DNA of 60,248 nt from Clarireedia homoeocarpa (GCA_001465935.1 LNKV01000116.1:8138-68385); one strand, 5' to 3'; counted from the first letter of the stretch, positions 44,803-56,999 are shown. Notes: generated by a model not told the origin, from the letters alone. Made by a program: numbers and translations.

Positions 44803-46749
44803 TCAATCTATTATTGACTCGGGCCAAGGAATCATAACGCTCTTTGCATCGGCGTTAGAGAAGAAGCAAAGACCGTTGATCCATCGTTTTGGTTTGATTA
44901 TAGGTCGATGATCGTGGGACTTCAAAACTCCAATTTCTAGAGATGTATATTTCGCATAACTAGTCGCCAGAAGATCTCCGTCAGCAATTTCCTCTGTGCT
45001 AGTCCATGAAGTGAAGACAAAGCACTTATCATCATATGAATCGGTTCGATCTCTGACGAAAATTGCGCTATACGGAGAGTACTCATCGCGGTCAATACAT
45101 CCCAAACAAAGTTGCTTCCCTTTTTGAATTGCTCGAGCTACGCTTGTGGCCATAATGCTCATGATGTGCCTACAAGTCCAGTCATCGTTGTAGCCCTCTA
45201 GTGCAATCTCTTTGAGAAAATTGTTCAGAGAATTAGCGAGAGCTGTGTATGATTTGTCCTCGCCCTTACGTAGCCAGTAAACCAGACGCCACAGTGTTTC
45301 AAGTTCATGTTTCTCAAGAGAGTAATTAAAGCTAGAGATCTTCCGAGTACAATGTTCCCGAATTTTCTCGTGGACATCACGGGGAGCAGGTTGCCTCAAA
45401 AATGAGCGTGGTAGGCAAATCTTTTTCCCAAGACTCCATATGATACCCCTCGTTTCAATTCCGTGTCTAGATATTGCAACATCGGGGAAACGGCAATGCT
45501 TTGTAAAAGTGAGTCCCTTCTCCCCCTCTAGAGGAGGATCGATATCTAGAGTGTTCTGCCTCAGGAATTCAAACACATTATCGGAAGATTTTCCCCCGGG
45601 CAAGCCATGTCGCAAAATCTCGCCGTTGAGGATATAAGTTGTGAGAATAGCGAGACTTAAACTCTGCGTATCCTTCTGCTGTTGTTCTTGCAACTTTCGA
45701 GTATCCAGTCGTATCGAGTAATCGCAAGAATTACAAGCAATTGGAAGTATATCCCAGTGGTTAAGTATATCTCGTCTCCCAATCTCTTCAAAGATTTTCG
45801 GTGACATGACCCCCCAAGTGTTCATGGAATTATTCTTAGTGAGCAAAATGTTGTACTTGCCCGCTTTCTTTAGAATTTTCGTGCATAGATCTTTATCTCT
45901 CTTGGAGGCTCGTTTATGCCGACGAAACGCTAGGGAAAGTATAGTGGCCTGAGCACGGAACTTAGCGGCCTCCACTTGAAGCTCACCCGGGATTTTGCCG
46001 AAATGAGGTGGTGATTGGCCATCATATTGGGATGAGCGGATGAGAAGCCGCATGCGAAGTTGCGAAAGGTACTCCTCTTGGAAAATCCAGGCCCTTTCCC
46101 ACCAGTTATCTCTCACTATCAGATCGGCAATCTTCAACACCACTCTAGCCTCCTCAATATCAATAGTTAATGTGTATTGGACATCCCCGTAGTTGCTTTC
46201 TTCTCTGGCGCATTGTCCGGACATCAGAGCATGGAGGTGTTCCACTTGTTCCTTGAAATCGAGGCGAACAAACAGCAAGCCAAGAGAAAGCTTGCTTCTC
46301 TTGTATACTTGATCCATAGATTGGATAGCTATTTGCTTCTCATCGCTATCATCGTCTTGGTTGATACACAGCTTATCGATCCAAAAAGGGTACTGATTCT
46401 GTTCGGCAACAGCAGCAAACTTGATAACTCTGTCTAAAACCACATCTTGAGGGATTTGGATCTTGAAAGTACTATCGATTCGATACTTCCCAGTGACAAT
46501 GTTGTCAGAAGCGGGAAGCTGCCACGGACATGACACAGCAATGTAGTCTTGTTTCCGTTGCGTGTAGTGTAGCTCGATCTTTTCATCCTCCGGGTTATAT
46601 CGCCTCTTGCGACTTCTCTCAACGAACCACCACTTAAAAGTCTTTCCTGCAGATGAATAGCCAGTCTTCTCAGTATCTAAGATCCGAGCATAGGGCGGCT
46701 TATTTGACTGTGCACAAACTGCGCGAAAAGTCAAGTCAATGTCCTTCAT
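44803..46749 (-). CDS. HET-domain protein
   Basis: Single exon, 648 residues, minus strand, starting MKDIDLTFRAVC. The HET core is recognisable: YIAVSCPWQ (about residue 89), YPFWIDKLCINQDD, then KQIAIQSMDQVYKRSKLSLGL and WWERAWIFQEEYLS. The C-terminal half is charged with no second known domain; CNSCDY and CRHIM-type cysteines are scattered. The family mediates cell death on non-self recognition in filamentous fungi. It is divergent from the HET protein at 30952-33028 (SCPWQ here versus SHCWG there), so not a recent duplicate. The LTR-like repeat lies just beyond its 3' end. Confidence 0.85.
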   Translation of the reverse strand: MKDIDLTFRAVCAQSNKPPYARILDTEKTGYSSAGKTFKWWFVERSRKRRYNPEDEKIELHYTQRKQDYIAVSCPWQLPASDNIVTGKYRIDSTFKIQIPQDVVLDRVIKFAAVAEQNQYPFWIDKLCINQDDDSDEKQIAIQSMDQVYKRSKLSLGLLFVRLDFKEQVEHLHALMSGQCAREESNYGDVQYTLTIDIEEARVVLKIADLIVRDNWWERAWIFQEEYLSQLRMRLLIRSSQYDGQSPPHFGKIPGELQVEAAKFRAQATILSLAFRRHKRASKRDKDLCTKILKKAGKYNILLTKNNSMNTWGVMSPKIFEEIGRRDILNHWDILPIACNSCDYSIRLDTRKLQEQQQKDTQSLSLAILTTYILNGEILRHGLPGGKSSDNVFEFLRQNTLDIDPPLEGEKGLTFTKHCRFPDVAISRHGIETRGIIWSLGKKICLPRSFLRQPAPRDVHEKIREHCTRKISSFNYSLEKHELETLWRLVYWLRKGEDKSYTALANSLNNFLKEIALEGYNDDWTCRHIMSIMATSVARAIQKGKQLCLGCIDRDEYSPYSAIFVRDRTDSYDDKCFVFTSWTSTEEIADGDLLATSYAKYTSLEIGVLKSHDHRPIIKPKRWINGLCFFSNADAKSVMIPWPESIID

Positions 46750-47743
46750 TGAAAAGATCGATCGCGGGAAAATGATTATATTAAGTAGATGACGTTTGTT
46801 TGTAGACTAGGTTTCCTCTAGAGCCTCAAGAAATATGAAAGATAGTTGAAATAGTTCGAATATCGCTGCGGCATATGTGCTCATATCGCGCTGCTGCCTT
46901 GAGCAGGGTTTCGGCTTGGCTTGCTTCTCATCGTGTCCTCGCCTAACCGATATTCCTAATCAGTGCACACCCCACATCAATGCACAGTCAAAAATCAAAT
47001 ATTTTTTTACATTTAAATCATTATAGTTTGATAAATAACTAGTAATAACTATGGATTCTAAGTATATGATCGGAAAGCAAGATCGTCTCTGGAATTAGTG
47101 GAATGGGCGAGGTATCACGAGAGTGTGCACTGTAGAGTAATCATTATCTCGCTTAAATTTGCGGGTATCGGTATCCCTCATCCGATAACGATTTAAAGAT
47201 TTAGAGCCCGGGCCTGGACTTCACTTCGTCAAGCCACGCGTGGCACTGATTACCTTGTGGCCTTATCTTCTTCTGGTTAGAACTTCTTCTGACCAATCCC
47301 TGCTGTCGTCAAAGTTCAAAAACATTCCGGGTTTCCCAGCGAAAGGATAAGTTTGACAAAATTCCATGCAAATGGAGAGAGACAAAGAGACAGAGAGACG
47401 GAATGAAGAGTTGTATTGACATTCATCCTTTCCTTTCGTTTCCAAGTTTCCTATCACTTCGCTATAATTAATTCATCTCATTAATTCGTGTTATTGCATC
47501 CCCTTCCTCTTATTGGATATGCGCGCTTTTCTGTTGTTATACCTCACCAACCACCCACTGCAATGAGTCTTTCTCCATCGTTGCTCCCATTTTCTGTTCC
47601 AGCGTCTTCTCAAAATTTCTTTGAAATACGGTCGGCGCTCTGAACGTTCAGTCATTTATACACCTTTATACATTCATTCATTCAATCGCCTGTCAAATAC
47701 ATCGCGGCCACTCATAGGCTAGACGGTCCTCCCTTCATGAGCA
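46750..47743. other. Shared 5' region of HET and SUZ12 genes
   Basis: 994 bp between divergent starts. Contains a GA-rich tract (about 47370-47405) and a pyrimidine-rich leader with TTCATTCATTCAATC just before SUZ12. No gene seen. Confidence 0.45.
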
Positions 47744-50383
47744 ATGTCAGGAGTAACAGCTACTGGTGGAGGAAAAACCGGAAAAGCTGCTGCATCGACC
47801 TGGGTTGGCTACAATCGCCGTCCTCTACAACCATTTTTACAGCGCAACCTTGACAGGGCTTTGCAACACGCGACCATGGGCTTCTCCTTTTCATCATTGA
47901 AGTCTTCCGTTCGGGGACCTGAGTGCGTGATCTTGGAATCTAGCGACGAGGAAGACGAGGACCCGAGACCAACTAAACGGAGAAAAATTATGGACAACAA
48001 TTCAAAAACGCGTTTAGCTGAGAACGCCCCAATACCTACGCGGGTGCCTAACAAAGTACAATCTCTCAAACCTTCGGATTTTTACGGTTCTTCCGCGTTG
48101 GCATCTCGAGCGCCAGAACCAGACCGTGTAGTAGAGGTTCAAAGCCGCGACCAAAGTCAGATTGATTCAGTACTCAGGTTATCAAAGACCCCAATAAATT
48201 TCAAGAAACTATTACAGATTCGCCTTGACGGTATCAATCATAATTTGAGTGCAGTCAATGGCAATGCTTTTGTAGGCAATGGACAAGTCTCACCTGTGAA
48301 GATTAGGTGTACTCTGGCATTATTTCATGTCCTGGAGGACGATTCAATGATGGACATTTACCGTGTAGTTGAGACAGGCACAATGCGGAAATCGTCTGAA
48401 CATCACGGCAGTGGCTTCTCTCGAATCTCTCTACCTCCGTTCCATATACCTGCAGCTGTACTTTTTCAAGACCAAGATCCTGAGCTTGACACGCCGTCGA
48501 GTAGATCTCAGCAGAATTCAGATTTTGGCAGATACACGGTACAGCTCTTGATTGAGCCACAAGTCGTACGGAAAGATTGGCTGCCTTTGACTGCCAATAA
48601 TTTCCCAAGGAACAGCGAGTTTGGACGGAAAGTAACTGCTGGAGAAATCACTTTAAGTCGTATCCGTCAGCTCATTTGCGAGTTTCCACTGTTTGAGTCG
48701 GAATGGAGACCGAATTCGACTAGGATATCTGTGATCTACGAAAAAACCAACGTGTCTACATCAGCTTCTTTAAAAGTTGACGTCCTGTGGTCGCTTCCGA
48801 GCCACTTGAGTAAGACCCGTAAAATATTGACAAAGCCAGAAGTAGAGACTCAATGGGGGACGGAAACAATTTCAGAGCCTTCCTCTGTTGCTCCTCCGTC
48901 TCTAGACGAGCAGCTCCCCATGTGTACAGAGCCAGAAAGCCCTGCTCGCGGCCACAGGCGACGTGCAAATGTGCCTACCTACAATCTGAAAACCTTGAGT
49001 GCTAAAGCCCAAGGCAAATTGCCAAGAGCCCAGAGAAACAGAGACGCCCGGTTCAAAACTCGTGGGCCCTCCTCGGATCCAGATACTTTGGGAGTCACAT
49101 ACTCATTCGGCAAAAACGATTCTTCCGATTATGGCATCAAGCTGCAGCATTCGGTCGTCGGAATGACATGTCCAATCTGTAGCTCGGACCATAAATCAGA
49201 AGAAAAGCTGCATATTCACCTGATTACGAATCATACCCAATTCAAGTTTCACCTTCGCCGCTCAAATCCTCCAAGAATATCATTCTTTGTCGAGCTCAAT
49301 CGGCCATCAAAGGGAGCTTCAACTCGTGTGATTCATGATCAGTGTCGCATTCTACAACTTGGAAAGGTCACATCTCTATTAGACATGGAGAAATATATTA
49401 ATGGAGACCAAAAGTGGCTGAAGAGTAGGCAGGGACCGCAGCATGAAGAGTGGCCAGAGCATCTTAAATATCGATGCAATGAACCCTCCCTCTCTCCCTC
49501 TCTTGAGAGCTCTTGCCAGAGCTCACCTGATGAACTAGACGCCTTCAGATCGGCTGAGCGGGTCCCACAGCTTTCAAACCTGCCAGCACGACAACGCAAG
49601 AGGTTCTACGTCCCAAACACAAAGACTCCTCTTTATGATCTCATCACGAAGCGCGTATTGACAGCAGGAGAAGAATTACCAGATAGTGACGATGAAAAGG
49701 ATGAGCACTGGCTCTTCCAGAAACAACGAGATCTCGTTAATGATTTCACAGATGTTACGGATGATGACAAAGATTATATTATACGCTGGAATGATTACAT
49801 TTTACCACTGCGATTAACGGCTGATACGTATTTACCAGCAGCCTTGGTGCGTTTTGTGGAGTCGAACAGGATCTGGTTTGCAGAGAGGCATAGCAGAAAG
49901 CGCGAACTGTTGAAATATATAGAGGGTAATGTCATGCGAGGCTCAGTTAATGAAGAAAGACATGATGCATTTTTGTCGGCCTGTATTCAGCGCCTACAAA
50001 AGGGAGAAGAGGAGTACGCCGAAATAGAGCGAGAACAAGAAGAAGCAAGGCAGAACAAAGATCCCTCTCCCCCACCGTTATTGAAGTCAAAGGGCAGTAG
50101 AGGCTACGGGCTCTGTGTTTGTGGCGATCTTGTTCGTCCTATCGAGAGTGTTCTCTGCCATGATTTCGTAAGTTAGAAATCTGTTCTCATTCTGACATGC
50201 ATAAATATTGACTGGTTGATGCAGGATTGTTTGGGCCGTCATTACCATAAAAAATGTGCTGCTAAGCAGGGGCGTGTGGTTGATAAGAAAAAATGGGTAT
50301 GCGATGATTGCTTGGGGAGGACGGCTGCCAACGGAGACGGAACTGCGAGAGAGGGTAGCAAGGCGGGCGGGAACGGGCATTGA
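47744..50383 (+). CDS. Polycomb PRC2 subunit SUZ12 homologue (VEFS-box) with PHD-like finger
   Basis: Exons 47744-50167 and 50225-50383 (57-nt intron, GTAAGT..GCAG) give 860 residues. A C2H2 finger CPICSSDHKSEEKLHIH, continuing to H, lies near residue 476. The VEFS-box occupies about 620-770: RKRFYVPNTKTPLYD, SDDEKDEHWL and FTDVTDDDKDYIIRWN, matching the acidic W/M-rich motif that binds the E(z) methyltransferase. The second exon completes a C-terminal zinc motif CVCGDLV..VLCHDFDCLGRHYHKKC..WVCDDC, spaced like a PHD finger. SUZ12 is required for H3K27 methylation, which in fungi silences subtelomeric and accessory genes. An NLS-like PTKRRKIM is near the N-terminus, after an acidic SSDEEDED run. 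Without the intron the PHD-like motif would be cut. Confidence 0.87.
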
Positions 50384-50441
50384 CTATCCCATATGGTTAA
50401 AAAAACCCAACGTAGGGTTTTTTTTAAAAAATGCCAAGCCC

Positions 50442-51294
50442 TATACAAATTGTTAGGGATACAATGTACGCAGCCTATTATTCCGGCAGGACCGGCCGCC
50501 GATCGTTCCAAACGGCGCGTGCGCATTGGTCCCGGGCCCCCAGTGGGGCGAAAAACGGCCCCAGATCGTTCCAGCTTCCCGCATCGTCTGGCGGCACGTA
50601 GCCGGGGCGGTCAGCGATGTACGGAAGGGGGTTCTCATAATTAATGCAACAAAGGCGGTAAGTAATTTTACTGCCGCTTACTCTAATCTTTTATCAATAA
50701 TACTATACAGCGCTTTAAAGTGGGTCGTATACACCCCGAATACAAGACTTCAAATTAAAACAGCAAGTAGATTTTTCTCTAAATAGCTTAGTAAAGATGG
50801 CAGAAAACCCCTTGTTGTTGCATTAATTATGAGAACCCCCTTCCGTACAGTGGATGTACAGATACACACACGTTGCTGCTTCACGGTCATATCTTTCTTA
50901 TCTTGATAGGTGTCAGATTACACGTATGAGGACCGGCTGCGAGGAGGAGTCTGGTCTCGCTGTTGTCCCCCGATTTGAGAGGGTCATGATGGCCCGTATC
51001 CATTTGTCATCCTGGGCGCGGGCTCGCACGGTGGTATGTGCACGGCGATACCTTTCTATCTGGCACGGCTCCACCTCTCGTTTAGGAGAGGGATACGCTG
51101 CTCGACTGTGTACACCGTATCTCTCTGCTGGGCTGGAGGAGGAGGAGGAGAGCTAGGACTGAGATCAAGGTAGGATCAAATAACAAGTAAATTAGCATTA
51201 ATAGAATTATTATAAATATCTGAGATGATATCTCTTTCGATACGGTTCTCCCGACCTGTGAAGCAATTATTAACCCTAACAATTTAGCTGTATA
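50442..51294. mobile_element. Non-coding DNA transposon with a nested MITE
   Basis: The left edge reads TATACA..AATTGTTAGGG and the right edge, inverted, reads TATACAGCTAAATTGTTAGGG. These imperfect terminal repeats bound about 850 bp with no transposase. A complete MITE sits inside at 50618-50849. A hairpin just outside the left edge (50396-50430, AAACCC paired with GGGTTT) may belong to the same unit. Confidence 0.45.
50618..50849. mobile_element. 232-bp MITE with 35-bp perfect terminal inverted repeats
   Basis: The first 35 bases (starting TGTACGGAAGGGGGTTCTCA) are the exact reverse complement of the last 35 (ending AGAACCCCCTTCCGTACA). The interior is AT-rich and non-coding. TA near each edge (50620 and 50846) fits a Tc1/mariner TA target. 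The perfect repeats imply recent movement, or at least no RIP. Confidence 0.85.
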
Positions 51295-51440
51295 TACTGA
51301 CCGACCGAACTTTACTTAACCAAGAAGAATCGAGATGGAAAGAGGGGCCGAATCTGGTCTAGAGGAGGAGGAGGGGGTATAGACGAGGATAAGCGTATAG
51401 GGTGTTTGAGGTTCTGGAAAAGCTTAGGGGTGTAAAGGTA

Positions 51441-51524
51441 TAGTTGGTTTAGTGGTTGGTTTTGTGGTTGATTTCGTGGTTGATTTCGTAGTTGGTTTTG
51501 TGGTTGGTTTTATAGTTGGTTTGG
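51441..51524 (+). repeat. 12-bp G/T minisatellite, seven units
   Basis: Seven consecutive 12-mers of the type T(A/G)GTTG(G/A)TTT(T/C)G, purely G/T-rich with rare A and C. The region from 51295 to 51968 otherwise holds no gene or repeat I can identify. Confidence 0.8.
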
Positions 51525-51968
51525 TCGCGTATACAGCAAGCTCTCAATAACTAGATTGTGATTTCTAACAGCTCCTCTTGCTGCAAGTGCATTCATAAAC
51601 GAGCAGTTCTAGCCGGAGAGCATTTCTTTTCAAATCTTTTCAAATCAGTCATTCTTGCTTTCTACAGTACATCAAAACCCTATACGCTCTATCACAATGA
51701 TGCATCTCCTTCTAATATACTACTAAATCCAATATAGACGCAGCTTTCAGCTCCTCGATGATTATTCCTATTGGGGAACTTTCCTTGTCGTATCAAGAAA
51801 AGTATGAATTTCACTATTATACAATAAGTCGCGCCTTTCACTGGTTATCCCTGGTATCATTGTATCGTACAGTTTTCCCCAGACCCTTTATGCCCCAAAA
51901 ACAAAAGATCCAAATTCCCTCTACCTCCCCAAAAAACGCCTCTTAATGCCAATACCCAGTTGCTTCAT

Positions 51969-54597
51969 CTATGCATTTACCTGTTCCTCCTTCCCCAGAT
52001 GGTCGATTGCCGTGTTGAATGCCATGATCATCCCATCGTACATTATACTATGGTCGTGGAATGTGCCGGTAAAGATCGCTCCATCCCTGATTGGAAAAAG
52101 AACATGTCGGAGTTCGCGAGCCAACGGTTTGAGATTCTCGAACTTCGGCGCAAACTCCACGATAATGTTCTCAAATCTATTTTTGTCCATGTGGCCATGC
52201 TTCGTATTCGCAATTGCTGTATATGTTCCAGTATACCAACCTCGTAGTATATTTGTCTTCGGTCTCATCAGCTTGTTGAGTTTTTGCCTGCCCATACCTT
52301 CGTAGCCATATCGAATGCATATCCATACGAAGACGTAAAAAAATGACTCGAGATCGTGCCGATATGTATGACCATTGCCTTCAAGAACCTCGATCGCCAT
52401 AAACTGCATTGTGCCAGTCCGGTGACGAGCCCCACTTGGCATACTGTCCAACTCCTTTGCCAAGTCCAAGTCAATTAGTCTTCCTTTCGGGTCACCTTCA
52501 GCAGGGAGCTCCGTGATGATGATGTTATTTTCGGAGATATCCCGATGAAGAATCTTTCTATCCTCTAGTAGCGACCTATGGCCTCGGATAGCATCGCGTA
52601 GCACCTCTAAGAGCTCTTTAACTGAATGATATTCGCGGAGAGGTCGTCCAGCCGGTGAAGTTACCAAACAGCAGTTCACTCGGTTGTCGTACGTCTCACT
52701 TTCGTAATCCGTGAAACTGTCGGCTCCGGCTTCTTGAATACAATCAACGTTATTCCGCTGCCACTCATTCCGACAGTGGGCCAGACTGTCAACTACCGTT
52801 TCTTGAATGCTATGAGCGCCGATTGCATCTAGCTCGCCTTCTTTAATATGCACATTCGTCCCGCTGGCATGACTACCGTCGGATTTAGATCTCTTAAGTC
52901 TGCTCCCCGGATCAAGTCTTTCATTTCTTTTTCTTTTCAGTCCAGAGGAAGAGGTACTTGCACCAATTCCTAGGCCCTTCAAGCGATTCGCACTACTCCC
53001 TGATCTTCCTCTGAGACTTGATTTAGAGTACGCCCCACTGGATTCCGGACTGCCGTCGACCCAAGAAGCTTTGCTCGATAGCTTTCGTGGTCTTCCGAAC
53101 TTCATATCTCGTCGGAAATGCGAAATAGTGTCCGGGTCGCCGTCAATAACAATCTGCTCATGATTGAACCACGTAGCAATACCTGTGACTCCCCTCTCTT
53201 TGGCCAACTTCAACAGTTCTCCCTCCCGCTGCCTTTTATCAGACGGCCAAGCAAACTTGACCACATACTCCCATTCCGTGGAGTCGCTCCTCCTTCCTCG
53301 ATAACACGTTGTTCCACGGCACACTATCGCTTTTGTCGAGGCGATTGGTTCGTCCTCCAAAGAAATTTTCACATCTCGTGCCACGATGTACTTGCTATTG
53401 CCATCATGCTTAACGAACGTATTCAACCCCAACTCGGCGTCCGTCATCAATGCATACCCAGCAATAACCCTAACGAATCGCTCAGGCTCTTTGTGTACAT
53501 CGAACTTCTCAGAGTTGTACAAGCCAGATCTGTCGAATACCCAGAGTCGCATCATGCTTCCGCAGATCGTAAAACCAGGGACGAATCGCCGCTCCGGTTG
53601 ACTTCCGAAGACCTCACGCGCATACCCTGCCAACTGTACCAATGTTTTTGTAGAGCCATCCTCATCGGGATTCTGTTTGTGTTCCCCAATGACAAGTACA
53701 TTTGACCAGTCGTGTTCACCGCTCAGTAGAACAGCGTCGGTAGAGGCAAGAAAAATGTCAAGCCTGCGATCAGCCTCCGAGCCCCTCAACACTTTGTTCG
53801 TCGATGTGTAATACCTACGGCCCAGTCCGCTGAGAATGGTGTCCTGGAATTTCATGAACCACTCAAAAAATGGACCTTGAAGTGAAGGCTCTGGCCACCC
53901 GCTCCAACGGCCTTCTGCATATTGGGCCCTCGACTCTTCGTAGATATCCCTCGTCTTATTTGTCCAAGACTTCCCATTAAAGTATCGTTCGTAGAAGCCT
54001 CCGACATCATAGTAGACTCGCCCGGTAAGCTCCTCGAGTATTCGCTGATCAACTTCGTCGTGTGTCTGCTCAACCCCCCTCTGAGAAGCCGAGCTGGATC
54101 GAAGCGGCGTATCGAAAACGGCTTTCTCGAAGGCAGTCGGTGGCGTTACTCGTTTCGGGCTGGTGGTCAAGATCAGGTTGAACACGGCATGCCATATCTC
54201 CACGTCAGGCGCGTTATTAACAACCAACTCCACCAAAGGGATTGTTGACTTGATGTCGAAATCTCTGGAGGCAACTTTAGATCCAAGGCTGAATAAATCT
54301 GCACGTAGACGAGTTTTGCGATCGATCGGCGAACATAGGATACGAGCGGCTGGGCAGGTCTGCAAGGCCACGATAAGATCAAGGACCACGTCTTATATAT
54401 ACATTAGCAAGATAATTAGTTGCTGGATAGTAATGCTAACCCGAGGCAGATTCTGTGGAAAGGATATCCTCAATAGCACGAGATAATTCAACGAAACCTA
54501 GACGCACTTGAGATGATTCAAACTGGCGACGGAAAGCAACTAATCCTTCTTTGATAGGATGGCTGTTGATTATCTCTGCTTCTTCGGTAGCGTCCAT
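51969..54597 (-). CDS. FunK1-type fungal protein kinase
   Basis: Exons 54597-54441 and 54391-51969 on the minus strand, with a 49-nt intron, give 859 residues. The spliced N-terminus begins MDATEEAEIINSHPIKEGL. FunK1 features: a long N-terminal region with YYDVGGFYERYF and SNVLVIGEHKQNP, then a kinase domain split by a basic Ser-rich insert (SGLKRKRNERLDPGSRLKR). Catalytic loop LHRDISENNIII at about residue 665 and RLIDLDLAKE in place of the DFG box, as usual in this family; GTMQFMAIEVL and HDLESFFYVFVWIC follow. FunK1 is a fungal-specific expansion; substrates are unknown. The original +1 frame does not begin at an ATG, which is why the small first exon is needed. Confidence 0.87.
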
Positions 54598-55447
54598 AAT
54601 ACAATAGGTATATCATGAAGCCTAGTAGAAATAACGGAAGGAAGGCGGCACGATCTCAAAGCGTGAAGGGAGAATTGAAGAAGCGATAAGAAAGGGCGAG
54701 GAAATGAATTGATTGATTGATTGATTGATTCATTTTACCCGGGTAACGCCCGTTCTAGTAGCCTCAAGGCCGTTATGCAGGCTTACGTAAGACTAAATCT
54801 TCCACCACTATAGGTGCAGGAATTAACTGCGCAGAGGCCATCAATATTAAACTCAGTGTATTGACAGGACGATTATTTTATATTCTACCATACAGAGCTT
54901 CTAACTCTTGCTCCTCTAAACTCAATTACTTTTTTTACACGCCAAGGCATCTCTCTGATCCTTTTTCAAATTTGTGCGATCGTTATTCGGTCTCATTCTT
55001 TTTCAATTGCTGCTTTAAATTCCGTAACTTTTCTCCTATTAAACGCCCCCCATATATCTATCTTTAGTAATATGTAGGCACTTCACTTCTTAGAGCTCTT
55101 CGCGTGCCCAAAGAGCCGCTCCTTTATCCTGCTACTCTTCACCGGTCCCAAAAGGACACTCTCGCATCTCTATGTTCTTGTGAGCTACTCCCCTAACCAT
55201 CTGTAAACTTCCATCTCTGGTATACCCGCGCCGGCAACGGCTCACGGCGACCTAGTGCAGATCAATCTTCGACTATCTAAAGAGATAACTTAGCAAACAA
55301 CACCTCGTGATGAATACGGGTACTTGGTCGAGGAGTAACGTCGCACAAGATGTGGTGGGTACAGGTCAACCATCCTCCCTATTTGTGGTGTCAAGTTGAA
55401 GTAACCTTTATGCGTCAATTGTCCACTTGTATACCTATATATCCAAT
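54598..55447. other. Intergenic with a LINE tail
   Basis: 850 bp between convergent-side ends and the FunK1 start. Holds the (GATT)n tract described separately and ordinary sequence with no gene. CCCGGGTAACGCCCG and AGGCC/GGCCT words near 54740-54775 may be LINE 3' UTR. Confidence 0.4.
54707..54780 (-). mobile_element. 3' end of a minus-strand LINE, (AATC)n tail
   Basis: (GATT)n at 54707-54730 is (AATC)n on the minus strand, the same tail type as the two LINE copies at 30266 and 39882. Adjacent CTAGAACGGGCGTTACCCGG on the minus strand resembles a structured LINE 3' UTR. Only a short non-coding remnant is visible, so the call rests mainly on the tail. Confidence 0.4.
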
Positions 55448-56999
55448 CTATCTTACTAAATTCTTCTCCAGATCGATTTTGGTTGCTAGGGATTTCCCGC
55501 GGAATTTCTCCAAGGTACACCGTAAGAAAATAATAATCTTGACTGCTAGTTGGTTGAATGGGAGAATAGAGGCGAGCAAGACCACTAGAAGCAATGGCAG
55601 TGCTGTAGCAAAGTATATCCAGAACTGCTCTTGCCCTGGGGAGTAGCTTTCCGACATGCTAAATAGCCCCGTGACCCAGGATAATGGCACAAATACCAGC
55701 GCAATATAAGTGAGCCGCGTAATATTAGCAGCCTGGAGTACCGACTGCCGTGCATCAAGGAGTTGTATCATCGAAGTTGCTACCGGAACCATCTGCTCAA
55801 TCGAATGGCTATAGTCCTTAAGTTGCAAGCTTATATAATCAATATCCTTAAGCAGCATATCCCACGGCTGCTTCTCAGTTTCTCCTGATAGCCAGTGGCT
55901 GATGAATATACTAAGAAGGTATAGTTTGTGCCGACTTTGTTTGCTTCTCCGCCGCCAGCGTTGGAGATCGACAATATCGCTACTATGCAGTCGATTGTGG
56001 ATATCGTGAAGAGAATATTCGTAGTATTTGAGGTAACGGCTCACCAGGTGTATATATAAAATCCATTCGGCTAGCACAATTTTTATCGGGTAGTATCCGA
56101 GACTCAGAATGCTAGGCTTAACAACTGCAAATCCAGGAGGGTGGTTCTGGAAGTAGTGAAGCAGGCTGGTAAGCATCGAACTCTTATCCCACGATTCAAA
56201 AGAACTATCTCGAGCGAGGCCGAAGGAGGAGAAGGATGCCGGTTGCTCAAAGTTTTCAAAACTGCTATGTAAGGGTATACTTGGATAAGTCCTCGGAGGT
56301 CCTAAATCGGGAGTTTCGATGATAGCCTTCGTAGGTGGGTCCGTAAGGATGATAGCTATTCGTGTTAGAAAAATCACAAAATATAACAATAAGCTTCGAG
56401 ATAGACTTACTATACCATATATCCTCAAGCCTCTTCAGTAGAATAGAGCAGCATCCTCGTGTAAGAGCGAGTTGCTGTCCTGATAGATGTGGTAGTCGCC
56501 TAGTATTGCGGGGAACATTGGAGTCGGTTTTCAGTGCATACGCCGAGTTCTTAAATTGTTCTGCGCTTCCCAAACCGATCACCTGCTGATAATGGATATG
56601 GAGATAACCCTGTGCAGCAAGTTGAGATGGATAAAGAGCAAGAGAAGGTGGAAGAGCTGCTTTCTCAATATCTGGTAAGTCAGTGCTGATATAGCCGGCA
56701 AAGAACAGAGGATCCACATCTAGCAATTGGCCGAGGTGACTTATTAAGACAGGTGAAATGCTCTCGATAAATATAACTCGCCCACTGATTGAAGATGCGA
56801 CTTTAGGTAGCTTTTGAAGTTCAATCTCGGTGATACCGATTGGGCCTGATGAACTGCCATCTGCTAGATACTCGAGCATAGCAATAGTACTCGCGGCTCT
56901 GGGCGCAAGCTTGATATACTCTGCTAAGCCGGTGATACAAGGATTGATTTGACTTCGAAGCCTGATGAATTCGCTATATGATGGATTTCTAGCCGCCAT
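55448..56999 (-). CDS. CorA-like membrane protein (fungal)
   Basis: Exons 56999-56411 and 56355-55448 on the minus strand (55-nt intron, GTAAGT donor, CTAAC branch point) give 498 residues. The C-terminus carries two adjacent membrane helices: LTYIALVFVPLSWVTGLF and YFATALPLLLVVLLASILPF. The first ends in FSMSES, occupying the place of the GMN loop of CorA Mg2+ transporters. A long coiled helix with DYSHSIEQMVP..LDARQSVLQAANITR precedes them, matching the CorA stalk. The N-terminal half (SYSEFIRLRSQINPC, DVDPLFFAGYI) matches the fungal CorA-like subgroup with degenerate pore motifs. Ion selectivity is therefore doubtful. An RSK/RRRSKQSRHK basic patch precedes the stalk. Confidence 0.78.
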
